64,000 bases of DNA from Bos javanicus. Taxonomy: Eukaryota; Chordata; Mammalia; Artiodactyla; Bovidae. The stretch is taken from contig NC_083882.1 of assembly GCF_032452875.1 (NCBI RefSeq), forward strand, positions 33,100,001 through 33,164,000, written 5' to 3'. Position numbers and translations under genes: made by a program. Below are positions 1-10,410 of the stretch, one piece after another. The notes below the pieces were generated by a model. The model was not told the DNA's origin and ran no database searches. It was given only the letters and a program-made list of their open reading frames with translations. The stretch's first letter is position 1, and the number at the start of each line of letters is the position of its first letter.

Positions 1-363
1 TCTGTTGCCTTCAAGATAAATGGCCATCCCCTTATGTGATACACAGCCCCTTTGCCATATGACTCCTACCCTCGTCCCCAGACTCCACTTCTGTCCACCC
101 CTCAGACCCTTGCTGGGCTTCAGGCATGCAGAGGTACTTGCATTCCTGGGTGTGCCGTGTTCTTTCACATTCTTTCCTCTGTACACACCATTCCCACTAT
201 TTGTAATGCCCTTCCTTTCTCCAGCATTTTGTATAGCAAATACCACCTCATCACTCAGAACTCTCAGCTCAAATATAACTTTGCCAAATTCCCCCTGGCA
301 CCTGGGTGCTTCCTTCTTTATTCACGCCAAGGCATCTTGCACCTGCTTTCATTATTCACTTAC
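1..363 (+). mobile_element. L2 LINE fragment, 3' region
   Basis: The pyrimidine-rich text has the order seen at L2 3' ends: small-business-like codons of a decayed LINE followed by a 'tgcccttcctt...' block and an 'aactctcagctcaaatat' block. It is ancient and heavily diverged. The open frames of 197 and 108 codons that start here run through this relic and the following SINE and are not genes. Confidence 0.5.
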
Positions 364-590
364 AATAACATTTGTTAGGGACTTCTCTGATGGTCTAGTG
401 GGTGAGACTTCGCCTTCCAAGGCAGGGGGTGTGGGTTTGATCCCTGGTCAGGGAGCTAAGACTCCACATGCCCCACAGCCAAAAAACCAGAACATAAACA
501 ACAGAAGCAATAATGTAACAAATTCAATAAAGACTTTAAAAATGGGCCACATTAAAAAAAAATCTTTAAAAAATAAAATAACCTTTGTTA
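364..590 (+). mobile_element. CHR-type SINE (tRNA-derived) with target-site duplication
   Basis: The SINE body (378-576) opens with the 'ggacttctctgatggtc' head and contains the 'ttgatccctggtcaggga' B-box-like segment, then an A-rich tail. It is flanked by a 14-nt target-site duplication (364-377 and 577-590) with one mismatch, so both ends of the insertion are defined. Confidence 0.85.
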
Positions 591-959
591 AAAGCCTGGC
601 TCGCTGTTTTTAACATTTCTATCTCACAGGATACACGTGAGTTCTCGGCACTCAGGTGCAGGGCCATGCTTGTATTTGAGCCTCCACAGTGCCTAAAGCA
701 GAGTAGGTAAGACATATCGAGTGGGTACACTGAGTACCCACAGACCCAAGATCTAGGCCAACAGTCCATTGTTTGCCCAGAACAAATTTTCCTTCCAGTT
801 TCTCTCCCAGACCTTGAAAAACAGGAGAATGTAGGGGTAAGAGCGCTTCTCTTTAAGTTGAGCACTGAGGTTCTAGACCTGCTCTGTCAGCAGGAACGTG
901 TAGATCCGGAGGAAGCCACCAAAAACAGCTGGCATATGCTCAACACTGATTACGCTGGT
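591..959. other. No gene; unassigned sequence
   Basis: No coding signal is seen. A short piece near 685-715 resembles an L2 3' tail, which would make this the continuation of the L2 split by the upstream SINE, but the match is too weak to call. Confidence 0.4.
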
Positions 960-1085
960 GGACTCCCTGCTCACCACATTATGTGCATCAACTTATTTCT
1001 TCCCCATGGCCTGTTGAGATAGACACTAATATTATGCACGTTTTTCAGATAAAGCTAAATAACTCAAACCTATGCTTGATGCTGC
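960..1085 (-). mobile_element. MIR SINE fragment (antisense)
   Basis: The order 'cttatttcttccccatgg', a short A/T block, then 'tttttcagataaag' and 'aataactcaaacc' follows the antisense MIR core (lowered 'cattttacagatgagg...aagtaacttgccc'). The element is diverged and both ends are uncertain. Confidence 0.45.
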
Positions 1086-1618
1086 CTCCGTTCATCTGGG
1101 TTACTGAGAGAGAAACTGAGACACACTGAACAGTGAATAATGGGGCTTTATAAGCCACTGAGAGCTACTCAAACTCAGGACGAGTAGAGAAAGCACTGAA
1201 GGGTGTCTAAGTGTAATTGATGCTTTGTGATTACAGTGAAAAATAAGAAATAAAGATCTTATAAGATGAAGATCCAGCTCATACCCCTGAATTATGGAAG
1301 ATTGAGTGGAAGCAGACCCCCAGATCAGAGGTGAATTATAAAAACACAGACTAAGGAATGCAATGTGTCCAGCCCCTTCTCATTTTGCAAAAAAGGAAAA
1401 CAAACATCCAAAGTTGCAGAACACCATATGCAAAACCATACGTGATCAATGCACGTTCCTTTCGTATCCATACATATTCGGACACTGTAGATAGGCTAGG
1501 ACTCTTGAGTTGATACTATGCTATTTTTCGACCCACCTTATAGAAAGAGAATAGGAAAGTGGGAGGATAAGACCAGTGAATCTGAGTATTCCCTTAACAG
1601 AGCACTTGAGTATTTCAG
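1086..1618. other. No gene; unassigned, contains one copy of a 41-nt repeat
   Basis: This is AT-rich sequence without a recognised repeat family. Positions 1448-1488 match 3394-3434 (35 of 41 identical by eye), so at least that part is repetitive. The 79-codon frame at 1518 runs into a SINE and is not supported. Confidence 0.4.
1448..1488 (+). repeat. Local 41-nt direct repeat, copy 1
   Basis: It aligns without gaps to 3394-3434 with 6 mismatches in 41 positions. The central block 'tatccatacatat' is identical in both copies. The family is unknown; see the finding on this pair. Confidence 0.6.
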
Positions 1619-1715
1619 TTGTTTAGTCACTAAGTCATGTCCAACTCTTCGCAATCCCATGGACGGTAGCCTGCCAGGCTCCTCTGTGCATGGGACTTCC
1701 CAGGCAAGAATACGG
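1619..1715 (-). mobile_element. Bov-tA SINE fragment (antisense)
   Basis: It carries the antisense Bov-A signature 'gtcatgtccaactctt' then 'ggctcctctgtgcatggg' and 'caggcaagaatac'. An 11-nt target-site duplication (1608-1618 and 1716-1726, one mismatch) frames a copy of only about 97 nt that lacks the tRNA-like head. Confidence 0.8.
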
Positions 1716-1773
1716 GAGTACTTCAGAACTGCCATTAAACTCTCAACATGTTCCTGACATCTCTTCTCCTCAT

Positions 1774-1906
1774 GCTGCTGCTGCTGCTAAGTCGCTTCAG
1801 TTGTGTCCGACTCTGTGCGACCCCAGAGACGACAGCCCACCAGGCTCCCCCGTCCCTGGGATTCTCCAGGCAAGAACACTGGAGTGGGTTGCCATTTCCT
1901 TCTCCA
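1774..1906 (-). mobile_element. Bov-A monomer (antisense)
   Basis: It begins with the (tgc)n tract and 'taagtcgcttcag' typical of the Bov-A2 3' end in antisense, and ends in 'ccatttccttctcca'. A perfect 11-nt target-site duplication (cttctcctcat, 1763-1773 and 1907-1917) shows that it inserted independently of the SINE 60 nt upstream. Confidence 0.85.
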
Positions 1907-2040
1907 CTTCTCCTCATAGGCATTTTTAATAACCAGGTCTGCCTTTACAAAGTATCCAACAGTCCACATTCAACAGAGGCAACATATAAAAATAGAAACA
2001 ACATGTATCCACAAAACTGAGCTTAATAAGAAGCATCCAG

Positions 2041-2240
2041 ATGTACTAGAGAGAGCAAAGGCTTTTGAATAACACAGGTGTGAGTAGAAATTCTAAGTCT
2101 ACCACTGACTCTTTGGTAACTGAACAAACTACTCTTCTGAGCTTCAGTTTTCTTACTTATAAAGTGAACAAAATGATGTCTTATCACTGAGGAGATAAAA
2201 TCATAGCCACAGTGTTCAATAAATGTTGGCTTCTCTTCTA
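2041..2240 (+). mobile_element. MIR SINE
   Basis: The order 'accactgactctttggt', 'cttctgagcttcagttttc' and the 3' 'agtgttcaataaatgttgg' is that of the MIR core and its LINE2-like tail in sense. It is diverged but continuous over about 200 nt. Confidence 0.65.
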
Positions 2241-2715
2241 TTCATTACAGCCTGCTGATACAAGACTTGGCCAATTTGCCAACTCACAATATAACTTTAC
2301 TTCTCTACTTTTAAGAAGTGGGAATGTTGTCTGGTGTAACTACACATAACTGCAGATATATCAAAGACACAAACCATGTTTCTCCTCTCTCCTATCACAA
2401 GTATCAATGCTCCATTGGCACATCCTTATTTTATTTTACATTATTTTAGTAGTAACAGATTTTAATTTACTTTCCTCAGATTACAACAGGTCAAAATATT
2501 GATATACCTGAGAAAGTGGAAGACCTACAAATTAATAAGTTATATCTCATTAATACATATTAAAATCTATAGGCTGAAAACAGAAAATAAGCCCATCTTT
2601 ACTGAATGATAGATTTAGTGTGTGTTTACTATGGTAAGATTCCCTGCATAATTCTTCAGAAGTGTAGGGACGATGATCAAATGTGATAAACAGTAATTAA
2701 CATCTGTTTAACACA
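2241..2715. other. No gene; AT-rich unassigned sequence
   Basis: No repeat or coding feature is recognised; the stretch is AT-rich with no open frame worth noting. Confidence 0.4.
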
Positions 2716-2719
2716 CTTT

Positions 2720-3010
2720 GATGCCAGATTCTGTGAAACATTTGGATCTGCAATCAGATCAACATGGGTTCAAAGTTCACCCCATTAAATACTTGGGCAA
2801 GTCTCTTCTCTTTAGATACAGAATTTCCTTATCTGTAGACTGGGCAGAAGGTGGCACCTGCCTTGAAGATATATGAGAATTACATTGAGGTTTGACAGAA
2901 AACAACAAAATTCTGTAAAGCAATTATCCTTCACTAAAAAATAAATTTAAAAAAAAAGGTATATGAGAAGTACATAATCAATATATAAAGCAGTTAGCAC
3001 CAGGCCTGAC
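2720..3010 (+). mobile_element. MIR SINE split by an L1 tail insertion
   Basis: The 5' part holds 'aacatgggttcaaagttc', 'acttgggcaagtctcttc' and 'atttccttatctgtagac', all MIR landmarks in order. The 3' part (2975-3010, 'aagcagttagcaccaggcc') completes it after the L1 insertion at 2885-2959. Confidence 0.7.
2885..2959 (+). mobile_element. Very short L1 3' tail insertion
   Basis: About 75 nt of ruminant L1 3' terminus ('tgtaaagcaattatcc' and an A-rich tail) sit inside a MIR between a 15-nt target-site duplication (2870-2884 and 2960-2974, one mismatch). It is an extremely 5'-truncated target-primed insertion. Confidence 0.75.
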
Positions 3011-3574
3011 TTTAAACCACTGTTCAGTAGAGAAGAAAAATGTCAAAGGAAGAGACATAAACTTGATTCTGTTGAAAGAGTTGTGGTTTTGTCATCCTTC
3101 GGCTGCACTACCTTGCTAGCTGGTGTATAGGACTATATCGCTTTGCATGGGAGTTTCTCAAGAAGTTGACTTGTTCACATGTCCTACATTTGTCAATTGA
3201 CATCATATGTCTGGGAAATTCCCAAGTCTCAGTCTCTTTCTTTCATTAAGAAGCCTTTAAAACAACTCCTAAGGATTCCTCACTCCCTGAAACATTACTG
3301 GAATAACCAAGGGAAGAATGACACCTTGTCCCAATCATGCCTTAGCAAAAGAGGTTCTGAAGACTTCACCGTGTATCCAAGGCGCCATTAATGAATGCAC
3401 TTTCCTTTTGTATCCATACATATCTAGACAATGTCCTCTGCGTTCTTATCTGAAGCAACTATAGATCTGTAAATACTGCACTCAAGTAGGCATTAGATCT
3501 GGAGCTCCAATTTTGGCCCTCTGCTCACTTTGACTTTGGTATAGAGCCTCATTTTCCTCATATGAAAATGAATA
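3011..3574. other. No gene; unassigned, contains copy 2 of the 41-nt repeat
   Basis: No repeat family is recognised apart from 3394-3434, which matches 1448-1488. The 70-codon frame at 3179 has no recognisable features. Confidence 0.4.
3394..3434 (+). repeat. Local 41-nt direct repeat, copy 2
   Basis: It matches 1448-1488 at 35 of 41 positions, about 1.95 kb apart in the same orientation. Confidence 0.6.
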
Positions 3575-3626
3575 TAATATCATCCAGACAATGGAATATC
3601 ATTCAGTGCTAAAAAGAAAGGAGCTA

Positions 3627-3718
3627 CCAGGGACGGGGGAGCCTGGTTGGCTGCCGTCTATGGGGTCACACAGAGTCAGACACGACTGAAGTGACTTAGC
3701 AGCAGCAGCAGCAGCATA
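3627..3718 (+). mobile_element. Bov-A 3' half, joined directly to a CHR SINE
   Basis: It starts in the middle of a Bov-A unit ('gggacgggggagcctgg') and runs to the (agc)n 3' end. It has no target-site duplication of its own; instead a single 15-nt duplication brackets this piece together with the CHR SINE that follows. Confidence 0.8.
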
Positions 3719-4050
3719 GGGCTTCCCTGGTGGCTAAGCAGTAATGAATCTGCCTGCCAATGCAGGAGACATGAGCTCAGAGATCAGAGAAAAGAGATCA
3801 GCTCTTCCCTGATCCAGGAAGAGCTCACGTGCTGCAGAGCAACTGGGCCTATGCACCACAACTATTGAACCTGTGCTCTAGAGCCTAGGAACCGCAACTG
3901 CTGAAGCCCCCACACCCTACAGCCCTTGCTCCACAACAAGAGACACCACTGCAATGAGAAGCCCGTGCACCACCACCAGAGAAAGCCTGAGCTGCAATGA
4001 AGACCCCAGACAGCCAAAATACATACATAAATAAAGTTATTTTAAAAAAG
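3719..4050 (+). mobile_element. CHR-type SINE, near full length
   Basis: It has the head 'gggcttccctggtggct', the repeated 'gcaccacaact...gagcctgtgctctag' modules and the tail 'cagccaaaatacata...aataaag'. The outer 15-nt duplication (3612-3626 and 4051-4065) is perfect. The antisense 74-codon frame overlapping it is a shadow. Confidence 0.85.
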
Positions 4051-4570
4051 AAAAGAAAGGAGCTATTAAGCCATGAAAAAAAAAACATGGAAGAAACTTC
4101 AGTGTACATTTCTACGTGAAAGAAGCCAATCTAAAAAAGGCTTCATACTATCGCATTACACTTACATGACATCCTGAAAGAGGCAAAACTATGGAGAAAG
4201 TAAAAAGATCAGTGGTTTCCAGCAGCCGTAGTGAGGGGTTAGGAAGGGATGAATAGGTGGAACACAGAGAATATTTAGGGCAGTGAAAATACCCTGTTTG
4301 ATACCATAGTGGTGGACACATGTCATTACACAGTTGTCCAAACCCAAAGAATTTACAACACCAAGAGCAGACCTTAAGGTAAACGATAGACTCTGGCATG
4401 TCCATGTAGGCTCGTCAATTGTAACAAACACCCCACTCTGGTGGAGGATGTTGACAGTTGGAAAGACTGTGTTTGGTGAGGAGAGGATGGATATGGGAAC
4501 TCTCTGTATTTTGTGCTCAGTTTTGTTGTAAACAAAAACGTGCTCTAAAAAATAGTCTCTTTCTTAATGG

Positions 4571-5044
4571 GTATAATTTATTACACAGGACTGTTATGAA
4601 AAAGATAAAAGAAGATAAAGCACGAAAACCTGCTTCAGAGAGCATCTAGAACCATGTGTGTGTGCTCACTAAACTTCAACCACTCTAAATGTCCCTGCAG
4701 GTATACACATCTATGTAGCTAGATTGCAAATTCCAAGACATCACATGTGACCAAAGCCTTCTGGAAAACATCTAGCAGAAATCTAAAAAGAATCAGTTAG
4801 TATAAGGATAATGATTTATTCTACGGTTTTGTAGCCTACATTGTATACATTCATTACCTTCTTAATATATGCTTCCTTAAAGAAACTTGTACTCTTCCTG
4901 GAATTGATAAAATGTTTAACCTATTTCATTTGTTACCAGGGCACATATAGACACTCACATTAAAATCAAATGACGTAGAGCTAGGCACTTGCTTTAGGCA
5001 TAGACTTAAGATGGAGCCAAAATCTCTGTCATTAAGATAAATTA
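4571..5044. other. No gene; unassigned, possible MIR scrap
   Basis: The piece 4575-4640 loosely resembles a MIR 3' part, too diverged to call. The rest shows no repeat or coding feature. Confidence 0.35.
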
Positions 5045-5770
5045 TATTTAAAATGGATACCCAACAAGGACCTACTGCACAGCACAGGGAACTGCTCAAT
5101 GTTATGCGGCAGTCTGGATGGGAGGGGAGTTTGGGGGAGAATGAATACATGTATATTTATGGCTGAGTCCCTTTGCTGTCCACCTGAAACTATCACACAT
5201 TGCTAACTGGTATCAGTTCAGTTCAGTTCAGTCGCTCAGTCGTGTCCGACTCTTTGCGACACCATAAATCACAGCACGCCAGGCCTCCCTGTCCATCACC
5301 AACTCCCGGAGTTCACCCAAACTCATGTCCATCAAGTTGGTGATGCCCTCCAGCCATCTCATCCTCTGTCGTCCCCTTCTCCTCCTGCCCCCAATCCCTC
5401 CCAGCATCAGAGTCTTTTCCAATGAGTCAACTCTTCGCATGAGGTGGCCAAAGTATTGGAGTTTCAGCTTTAACATCAGTCCTTCCAATGAGCACCCAGG
5501 ACTGATCTCCTTTAGAATGGACTGGTTGGATCTCCTTGCAGTCTAAGGGACTCTCAAGAGTCTTCTCCAACACCACAGTTCAAAAGCATCAATTCTTCGG
5601 CGCTCAGCTTTCTTCACAGTCCAACTCTCATATCCATACATGACCATTGGAAAAACCATAGCGTTGACTAGACGGACCTTTGTTGGCAAAGTAATGTCTC
5701 TGCTTTTTAATATGCTATCTAGGTTGGTTATAACTTTATACTCCAATATAAAATAAAAAGTTTTTAAAAA
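5045..5770 (+). mobile_element. Ruminant L1 3' UTR split by BovB
   Basis: The 5' piece (5045-5214) has 'ggacctactgcacagcaca', 'gggaggggagtttggggg' and 'ggctgagtccctttgctgt'. The remainder (5722-5770, 'ataactttatactccaat' plus A-rich tail) completes the L1 3' end after the BovB block. The antisense 74-codon frame at 4926-5150 is a shadow. Confidence 0.85.
5215..5721 (-). mobile_element. BovB (RTE LINE) 3' fragment, antisense
   Basis: The minus strand encodes the C-terminal end of the BovB ORF2 polyprotein: residues such as RRIDAFELWCWRRLLRVP, then MLGGIGGRRRRGRQRMRW and MDREAWRAVIYGVAKS are readable across two frames (5543-5917 and 5228-5488). The element is 5'-truncated, carries a frame break near 5515 and starts on the plus strand with the (cagtt)n 3' terminus. 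Confidence 0.9.
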
Positions 5771-5773
5771 GAC

Positions 5774-6012
5774 AAATAATATTTCATGCATGCATGCATA
5801 CTCGTGTCTCTTTGTGACCCCATGGACTGTAGCCCACCAGGCTCCTCTGTCCATGGAATTCTCCAGGCAAGAATACTGAAGTGAGAAGCCATTTCCTACT
5901 CCATGAGATCTTCCCAACTCAGGGATCTAACCTGCATCTCCTGCGTCTCCTACACTGGCGGGCAGATTCTTTACCACTGCGCCATCTGGAAAGCCCAAAT
6001 AATATTTAATGC
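5774..6012 (-). mobile_element. Bov-tA SINE (antisense) with target-site duplication
   Basis: The complete antisense Bov-tA (5790-5996) ends at 'ccatctggaaagccc', the tRNA-like head. The 16-nt duplication at 5774-5789 and 5997-6012 has one mismatch. It lies directly downstream of the L1 tail. Confidence 0.9.
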
Positions 6013-6784
6013 AGCGTTATAAAAATAAAATTAATGCCAGAAAATCCATGATGAACATGGTACATTTTTTTAAAGACAGGATCAACCAGTGTTATGGATT
6101 TTGTTTTTGGACTTAGGCTCCAAAATATGGCTTGGTATGGCACTGAAGTGACACCCAGACACCCGCCTCAGATATCCCACAAGTGTAAAACTTAGGCTCT
6201 TCTTATTCAGGCACTTCAGTTGCATGAATATCACCGGATGCATTGCTAGCCCTTCATTTTGAGTACCAGTCACCTCCACAATAACGTTCAGAACTGCTCT
6301 TTCATTTTCACAGGTATGTCTATTCAAGGACATGTCTCAGATCATGACTTTAATAAAACACTAAACACCAAGAAGCACAAAGCTATCTATATCCAATTTC
6401 TAACTCTGACCGTCATTCTCTCCCCATAACAAGGTGGAAGAGTTTACTGGCCTTTGTCATCTTCATCACAAACAAGAAAATATACTCAACCTGATAACAC
6501 TTCCTGGGTCTTCTGCTTGGCCAAAGGGTCCAAGGGCTTAGCCGAGTATTAGCATCAAAGTAAAATGAATGGCAGGTGTTCATGGTTCTGCTGTTTACTT
6601 TCTAAAGCACAGAGGCAGCAGCGAGACACAGGGAATAAGTAGTTTTGAGTGTAAATATGTGTGGGGGTGGGGTTTGAGGGGAAAGAGCTTGAAACATGAT
6701 CTCACATTTCAGGATGATCCCTAGTCTCAGTTGTCAACAAACAAACCCCATGGGGACAATGAGCTGGCTCCCCCTCTTTCCTGC
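6013..6784. other. No gene; unassigned sequence
   Basis: No repeat family is recognised over about 770 nt. The open frames (83 codons at 6082-6333 minus, 72 codons at 6696-6914 plus) show no domain-like features. Confidence 0.4.
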
Positions 6785-6880
6785 AGAGATGATTCATCAT
6801 TCATTCAAGAGACATTTCCTGAGCACCTGTTATGTGCAAGGCACCAGACTTCAAACCATTCAGGATGCAAAGAGAAAGTA
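6785..6880 (-). mobile_element. L2 3' terminus (antisense)
   Basis: The block 'attcattcaagagacatttc' followed by 'gagcacctgttatgtgcaag' is the antisense of the L2 3' end (AATAAATATTTGTTGAATGA type). Confidence 0.65.
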
Positions 6881-6954
6881 CCTATGTATAAGATGTAGAT
6901 CTGGCATTCTTTAGCACTGCAACCTTACATCAAAGATAAAATATAACAAGAACC

Positions 6955-7130
6955 CTCTCACGGTATATAGTACTTTCACACAAATACCATTTTCACACTT
7001 GATCTCTACCATACTCTAACAAAGGTAAATGGCGAGCTATCACCAGTCCCACTTCAAAGATGAAAAAGTCATTTTTATCAATGCTGAAACTAGAACTAGA
7101 ACCCAGGTGTTCTAGGTTCTCAAGGTAATG
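6955..7130 (-). mobile_element. MIR SINE (antisense)
   Basis: The order 'agtactttcacacaaatacc', 'cagtcccacttcaaagatg' and 'aactagaacccaggtgttct' follows the antisense MIR core and its tRNA-derived end. It is diverged. Confidence 0.55.
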
Positions 7131-7430
7131 TAGGTATGTGACAAGTTCAAAGTGGGTGGTATAAACCTAAGTGTTTAGAGGAAGATTAGACATTGTGGGA
7201 TCATTTCTGAATGGTGTGGTACAAAAAGGAATCCCAAGGGTGAAAAAAGAAGAGTGAGGGCAAGCAGAAGGATGTGGGGAGGGCTCTAATGCTGACAACG
7301 GAAATGAAGAGGGCAGACATTTCAAACAAGAGCCTGGCTGGGTACATACAGACCACGGTAAACAGAGCAGGTGGTTACAACAGAAAGCCTTTGCCTTGGA
7401 GGTAGTGTTAGATAAAGCAGCAAAATAAGT
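7131..7430. other. No gene; unassigned sequence
   Basis: Purine-rich sequence with no recognised element; it may be a further, unrecognisable part of the adjacent antisense L2. Confidence 0.35.
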
Positions 7431-8060
7431 TGAGGAACAGATTTTGAAGTCTTAAATACATGGCTAAGGAGTTTGAACTTTATTAGGTAGAAAAAAGAGA
7501 GATTAAAGTTTTAGACTGAAGAGTGGTATAAATAGCACTTTTAGAAAGATTAATCCGTTTACAGATTGCATGGAGAGTGTTTTGGTGGAGAGGAAACTCT
7601 GGATCCAGGAAACATGTTCCAAGGCCATTTCAAGGATCTAAGTAATAAGATCCTGGCCTAATGATGGAAATGGAGAAAAATCAAAGGCAGTTGATTTCAG
7701 AAAACCTGGTTTCAATTCTCTTTCACCATATTCGTTCCAAAATGGACTGGGGAAAATTAATTCTGACATGTCATTCGATGTACATTTGTATTAATCAAAT
7801 TTTAGAATGAATTGCTTGCCAGACACTATATTAAGCATCAAGATACTAAGGTGAAAAAAGACAAGTCCTTGCCTCTGAAAGGGTCATGAGGAGCTGAAGA
7901 AAGAGCCACCACCTGCCCTGGGGGAAAGTCAGGGAAGGTTTATAGAAGGATTGAGAGCTTGGGCTGAGTCTTGAAGGATGAGCAGAAACTGTTTGGCAAG
8001 GGAAAAAAAAAAAGGAGTCAGTAGATTTAGTCAAGAAGGAAAGAGAGAGAATATACAGAC
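7431..8060 (-). mobile_element. L2 LINE fragments (antisense)
   Basis: The block 'gagtttgaactttattagg...cttttagaaagattaatccg' is the antisense of the L2 segment just upstream of its 3' UTR. The block at 7805-8040 ('cagacactatattaagcat', then 'gtcttgaaggatgagcag') is the antisense of its 3' end. Order suggests two pieces or a rearranged copy. Confidence 0.6.
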
Positions 8061-8229
8061 ATTAAGGCAGAAATGGCACAGTGAGTTTTAAGAATTTCAA
8101 GTAATTTGGTAGGACCAGAGTAACGGTGAATTCTACCTTGAGAAGAAAGTATTTTCTGTTGCTTTTGGATGGAATATTCTATTATGCTAGGCCCTGTTGG
8201 CCTAATGTGTTGTTTAAGGCCAATGCTTC
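8061..8229. other. No gene; unassigned spacer
   Basis: Short spacer between antisense L2 and antisense L1; nothing recognised. Confidence 0.35.
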
Positions 8230-9055
8230 CTTATAGCTTTAATTTTCTGTTTGGGTGATCAACCCATTGATGTAAATGAAGTATTAAAGTCTTCTACTAT
8301 TATTATATTGCTCTCTATTTCTCCCTTTAATTCAATTAATGTTTGCTTCATACCTGTAGGTATTCCTATGTTGGGTGTATAAATATGCACAAATGTAAAA
8401 ACTTCTGGATGGATTAACCCCTTTATCATTATGTACTGCCTTTCTGTACCTCTTATTTCAGTCTTTGTGATAAAGTCTATTGTGTCTGATATACATGTGC
8501 TACTCCAGTTTTCTTTGGTTTCCACTTGCATGGAACTTTTCCCATCCCTTCACACTCACTCTGTGGATTTCCTTACATCTTAAGTGTCTCTCTTGTAGGC
8601 AGCATATAGATAGGTTCTGTTTTTTCATTCATTCAGCAATTCTGTCTTTTGATTGAATAATTTAGTCCATTTAAAGTAATTATTGATAGATATGTGCTTA
8701 TTGCTCTTTTATTAACTGTTTCCTCTTTTGTAGTTCCTCTCTATTCCTTTCTTCTCTTGCTCTCTTCTTTGTGGTTCGATTACTTTCTTTAGTAGTAGGC
8801 TTATATTCCACTCTCTTTACCTTTGATGTATTTACTGTAGGTTTTTGCTCTGTGGTTACCATGAAGCTTACATGTAACAACTTAAATCTATAACAGTCTA
8901 TTTTAATAAGTTGATAACTTAAGTTTGATCCCATTTTCAAGCTCAACGTTTTTAATCTCCTCCTCCATGTTTTATGTTTTTGATGTCTCATCTTATATCT
9001 TTTGACCTTATGAGGGTTGATTTCATGTCATTTATTTATCCAAAACAGTTTTCCT
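8230..9055 (-). mobile_element. L1 ORF2 5' (endonuclease) region, antisense
   Basis: The minus-strand frame at 8259-8531 reads like the L1 ORF2p endonuclease domain, including a YIMIKG block, an IYTPNIG block and an EDFN motif where the family has GDFN. Sequence up to 9055 continues into the ORF1-ORF2 junction region. Stops and frame breaks make it a relic; the 97-codon frame at 8698-8991 belongs to it. Confidence 0.8.
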
Positions 9056-9106
9056 CAATAATTGCAGCAGAAGTAGAAGCAGCAAAGATCAACTCCAGTC
9101 GTTGAA

Positions 9107-9388
9107 TGATGCTGCTGCTGCTGCTAAGTCGCTTCAGTCGTGTCCGACTCTGTGTGACCCCACAGATGGCAGCCCACTAGGCTCCTCTGTCCCTGGGATT
9201 CTCCAGGCAAGAACACTGGAGTGGGTTGCCATTTCCTTCTCCAATGCATGAAAGTGAAAAGTTAAAGTGAAGTCGCTCAGTCGTGTCCAACTCTTAGCAA
9301 CCCCATGGACTGCAGCCTACCAGGCTCCTCTGTCCATGGGATTTTCTAGGCAAAAGTACTGGAGTGGGGTGCCATTGCCTTCTCCGCT
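9107..9388 (-). mobile_element. Bov-A2 SINE, near full length (antisense)
   Basis: Two tandem Bov-A units are visible: the first with the (tgc)n tract and 'taagtcgcttcagtcgtgtc', then the linker 'atgcatgaaagtgaaaag' and the second unit ending 'gtgccattgccttctcc'. This is the most complete Bov-A2 in the window. Confidence 0.9.
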
Positions 9389-9540
9389 GAATAGTGGAAT
9401 CCAAATAAACCTAAAAAGTTACAGCCCTTGAGTCTACTGGGATCCTCCCCAACTGTATTCTCCATTTCTCCCAGTACCTCCTTCACACACCTTGGCCTTA
9501 TGCAGAAACCACAGCCTGGATTCGGGTGTCTAAGCATTTT

Positions 9541-9650
9541 ATTATTCTCTTCTGTTCCTTTTCCTTCACATCCGCTTTATTTTCTCCCTTCTTTGCTTCC
9601 TTCCCTCCTCCCCTGCTTCCTTCCTTTCTTCCTTCTCTCCTGCCCATGTT
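9541..9650 (+). repeat. Pyrimidine-rich tract
   Basis: Imperfect (ttcc)/(cttc) runs interrupted by a few purines. Both the plus-strand 86/98-codon frames and the antisense 81-codon frame over it are low-complexity and not genes. Confidence 0.7.
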
Positions 9651-9734
9651 CACTATGTCATGTGATTTTTTTCCCCAAAATACAATGATAAATGGCATTT
9701 CCTTACATATGTACCATTTTTTCAAGCACTTTAC

Positions 9735-9890
9735 ACATTTCAAAGTATTTCCTTGGTTTTCTCACTTTATCTTTTATATCAGTCCCCATGAAATAAAACA
9801 GAGCAGCCGTTTTTACAACTAATAAACAGAAAACCCAAGGAGGTCACACAATGAGTCAGCAACAAAACTAGGAAAAGGGCACCTGTCACT
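9735..9890 (-). mobile_element. MIR SINE (antisense)
   Basis: It shows the antisense MIR order: 'tttacaactaataaacag', 'aaacccaaggaggtcacac' and 'caatgagtcagcaacaaaac'. Confidence 0.6.
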
Positions 9891-10284
9891 GGTTAATCTA
9901 CTCATATTGAGACCTGTGTTGTGATCTCTTGTGAACTCTTACACAGACTCTGTCTAGGTCAGAGTTCTACACCAGTGATCCTCACTAGCAACAGGTGCTC
10001 CTAAACCACCAGCACTGGGAGGTCAGCTGGGTGGGATGTAGGCTTTTCATAATGGTTTCTAGGAAGCGCTAAGAGAATGCATTAAAAAGTACAAGGTGCT
10101 TCTTAGAGAACACTAGACTTTTCATTTCTATGTTAATTCCCTGGTGAGACCAGCCACAGGAAATGCTAAGTGCCCTCTTGTATCAAGCATCTCTCATGAA
10201 GACAGAGGTTCTCTATTTCTCCCCGTTGTTCCTACATACATTCTATTATAGCATGTATAATACTTCAGTTCATTTACTGGTGTA
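9891..10284. other. No gene; unassigned sequence
   Basis: No repeat or coding feature is recognised. Confidence 0.4.
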
Positions 10285-10410
10285 CATGTCAATCTTGAAC
10301 AGCTAATTCTTAGCTCTTAAATACTGATTTAACCCACCATCCCACATACTATAAGCACCTAGACCCACATCCCACATGAGCCTAGAGAGTGTGTACTAAA
10401 TGAATGGATG
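10285..10410 (+). repeat. 126-nt direct duplication, left copy
   Basis: It aligns almost gap-free to 10628-10752 at about 77% identity (roughly 29 mismatches in 124). It ends exactly where the Bov-tA head begins. See the finding. Confidence 0.8.

Larger units (their letters stand above)
3575..4570 (+). mobile_element. Old L1 (L1M-type) 3' end, interrupted by SINEs
   Basis: The pieces 3575-3626 and 4066-4570 carry the L1M 3' UTR text in order: 'caatggaatatcattcagtg', 'gaggcaaaactatggag', 'gatcagtggtttccagcag', 'gtggacacatgtcattaca', 'caattgtaacaaac', and a terminal 'ctctaaaaaatag'. The antisense 80-85-codon frames here are shadows. Confidence 0.85.
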
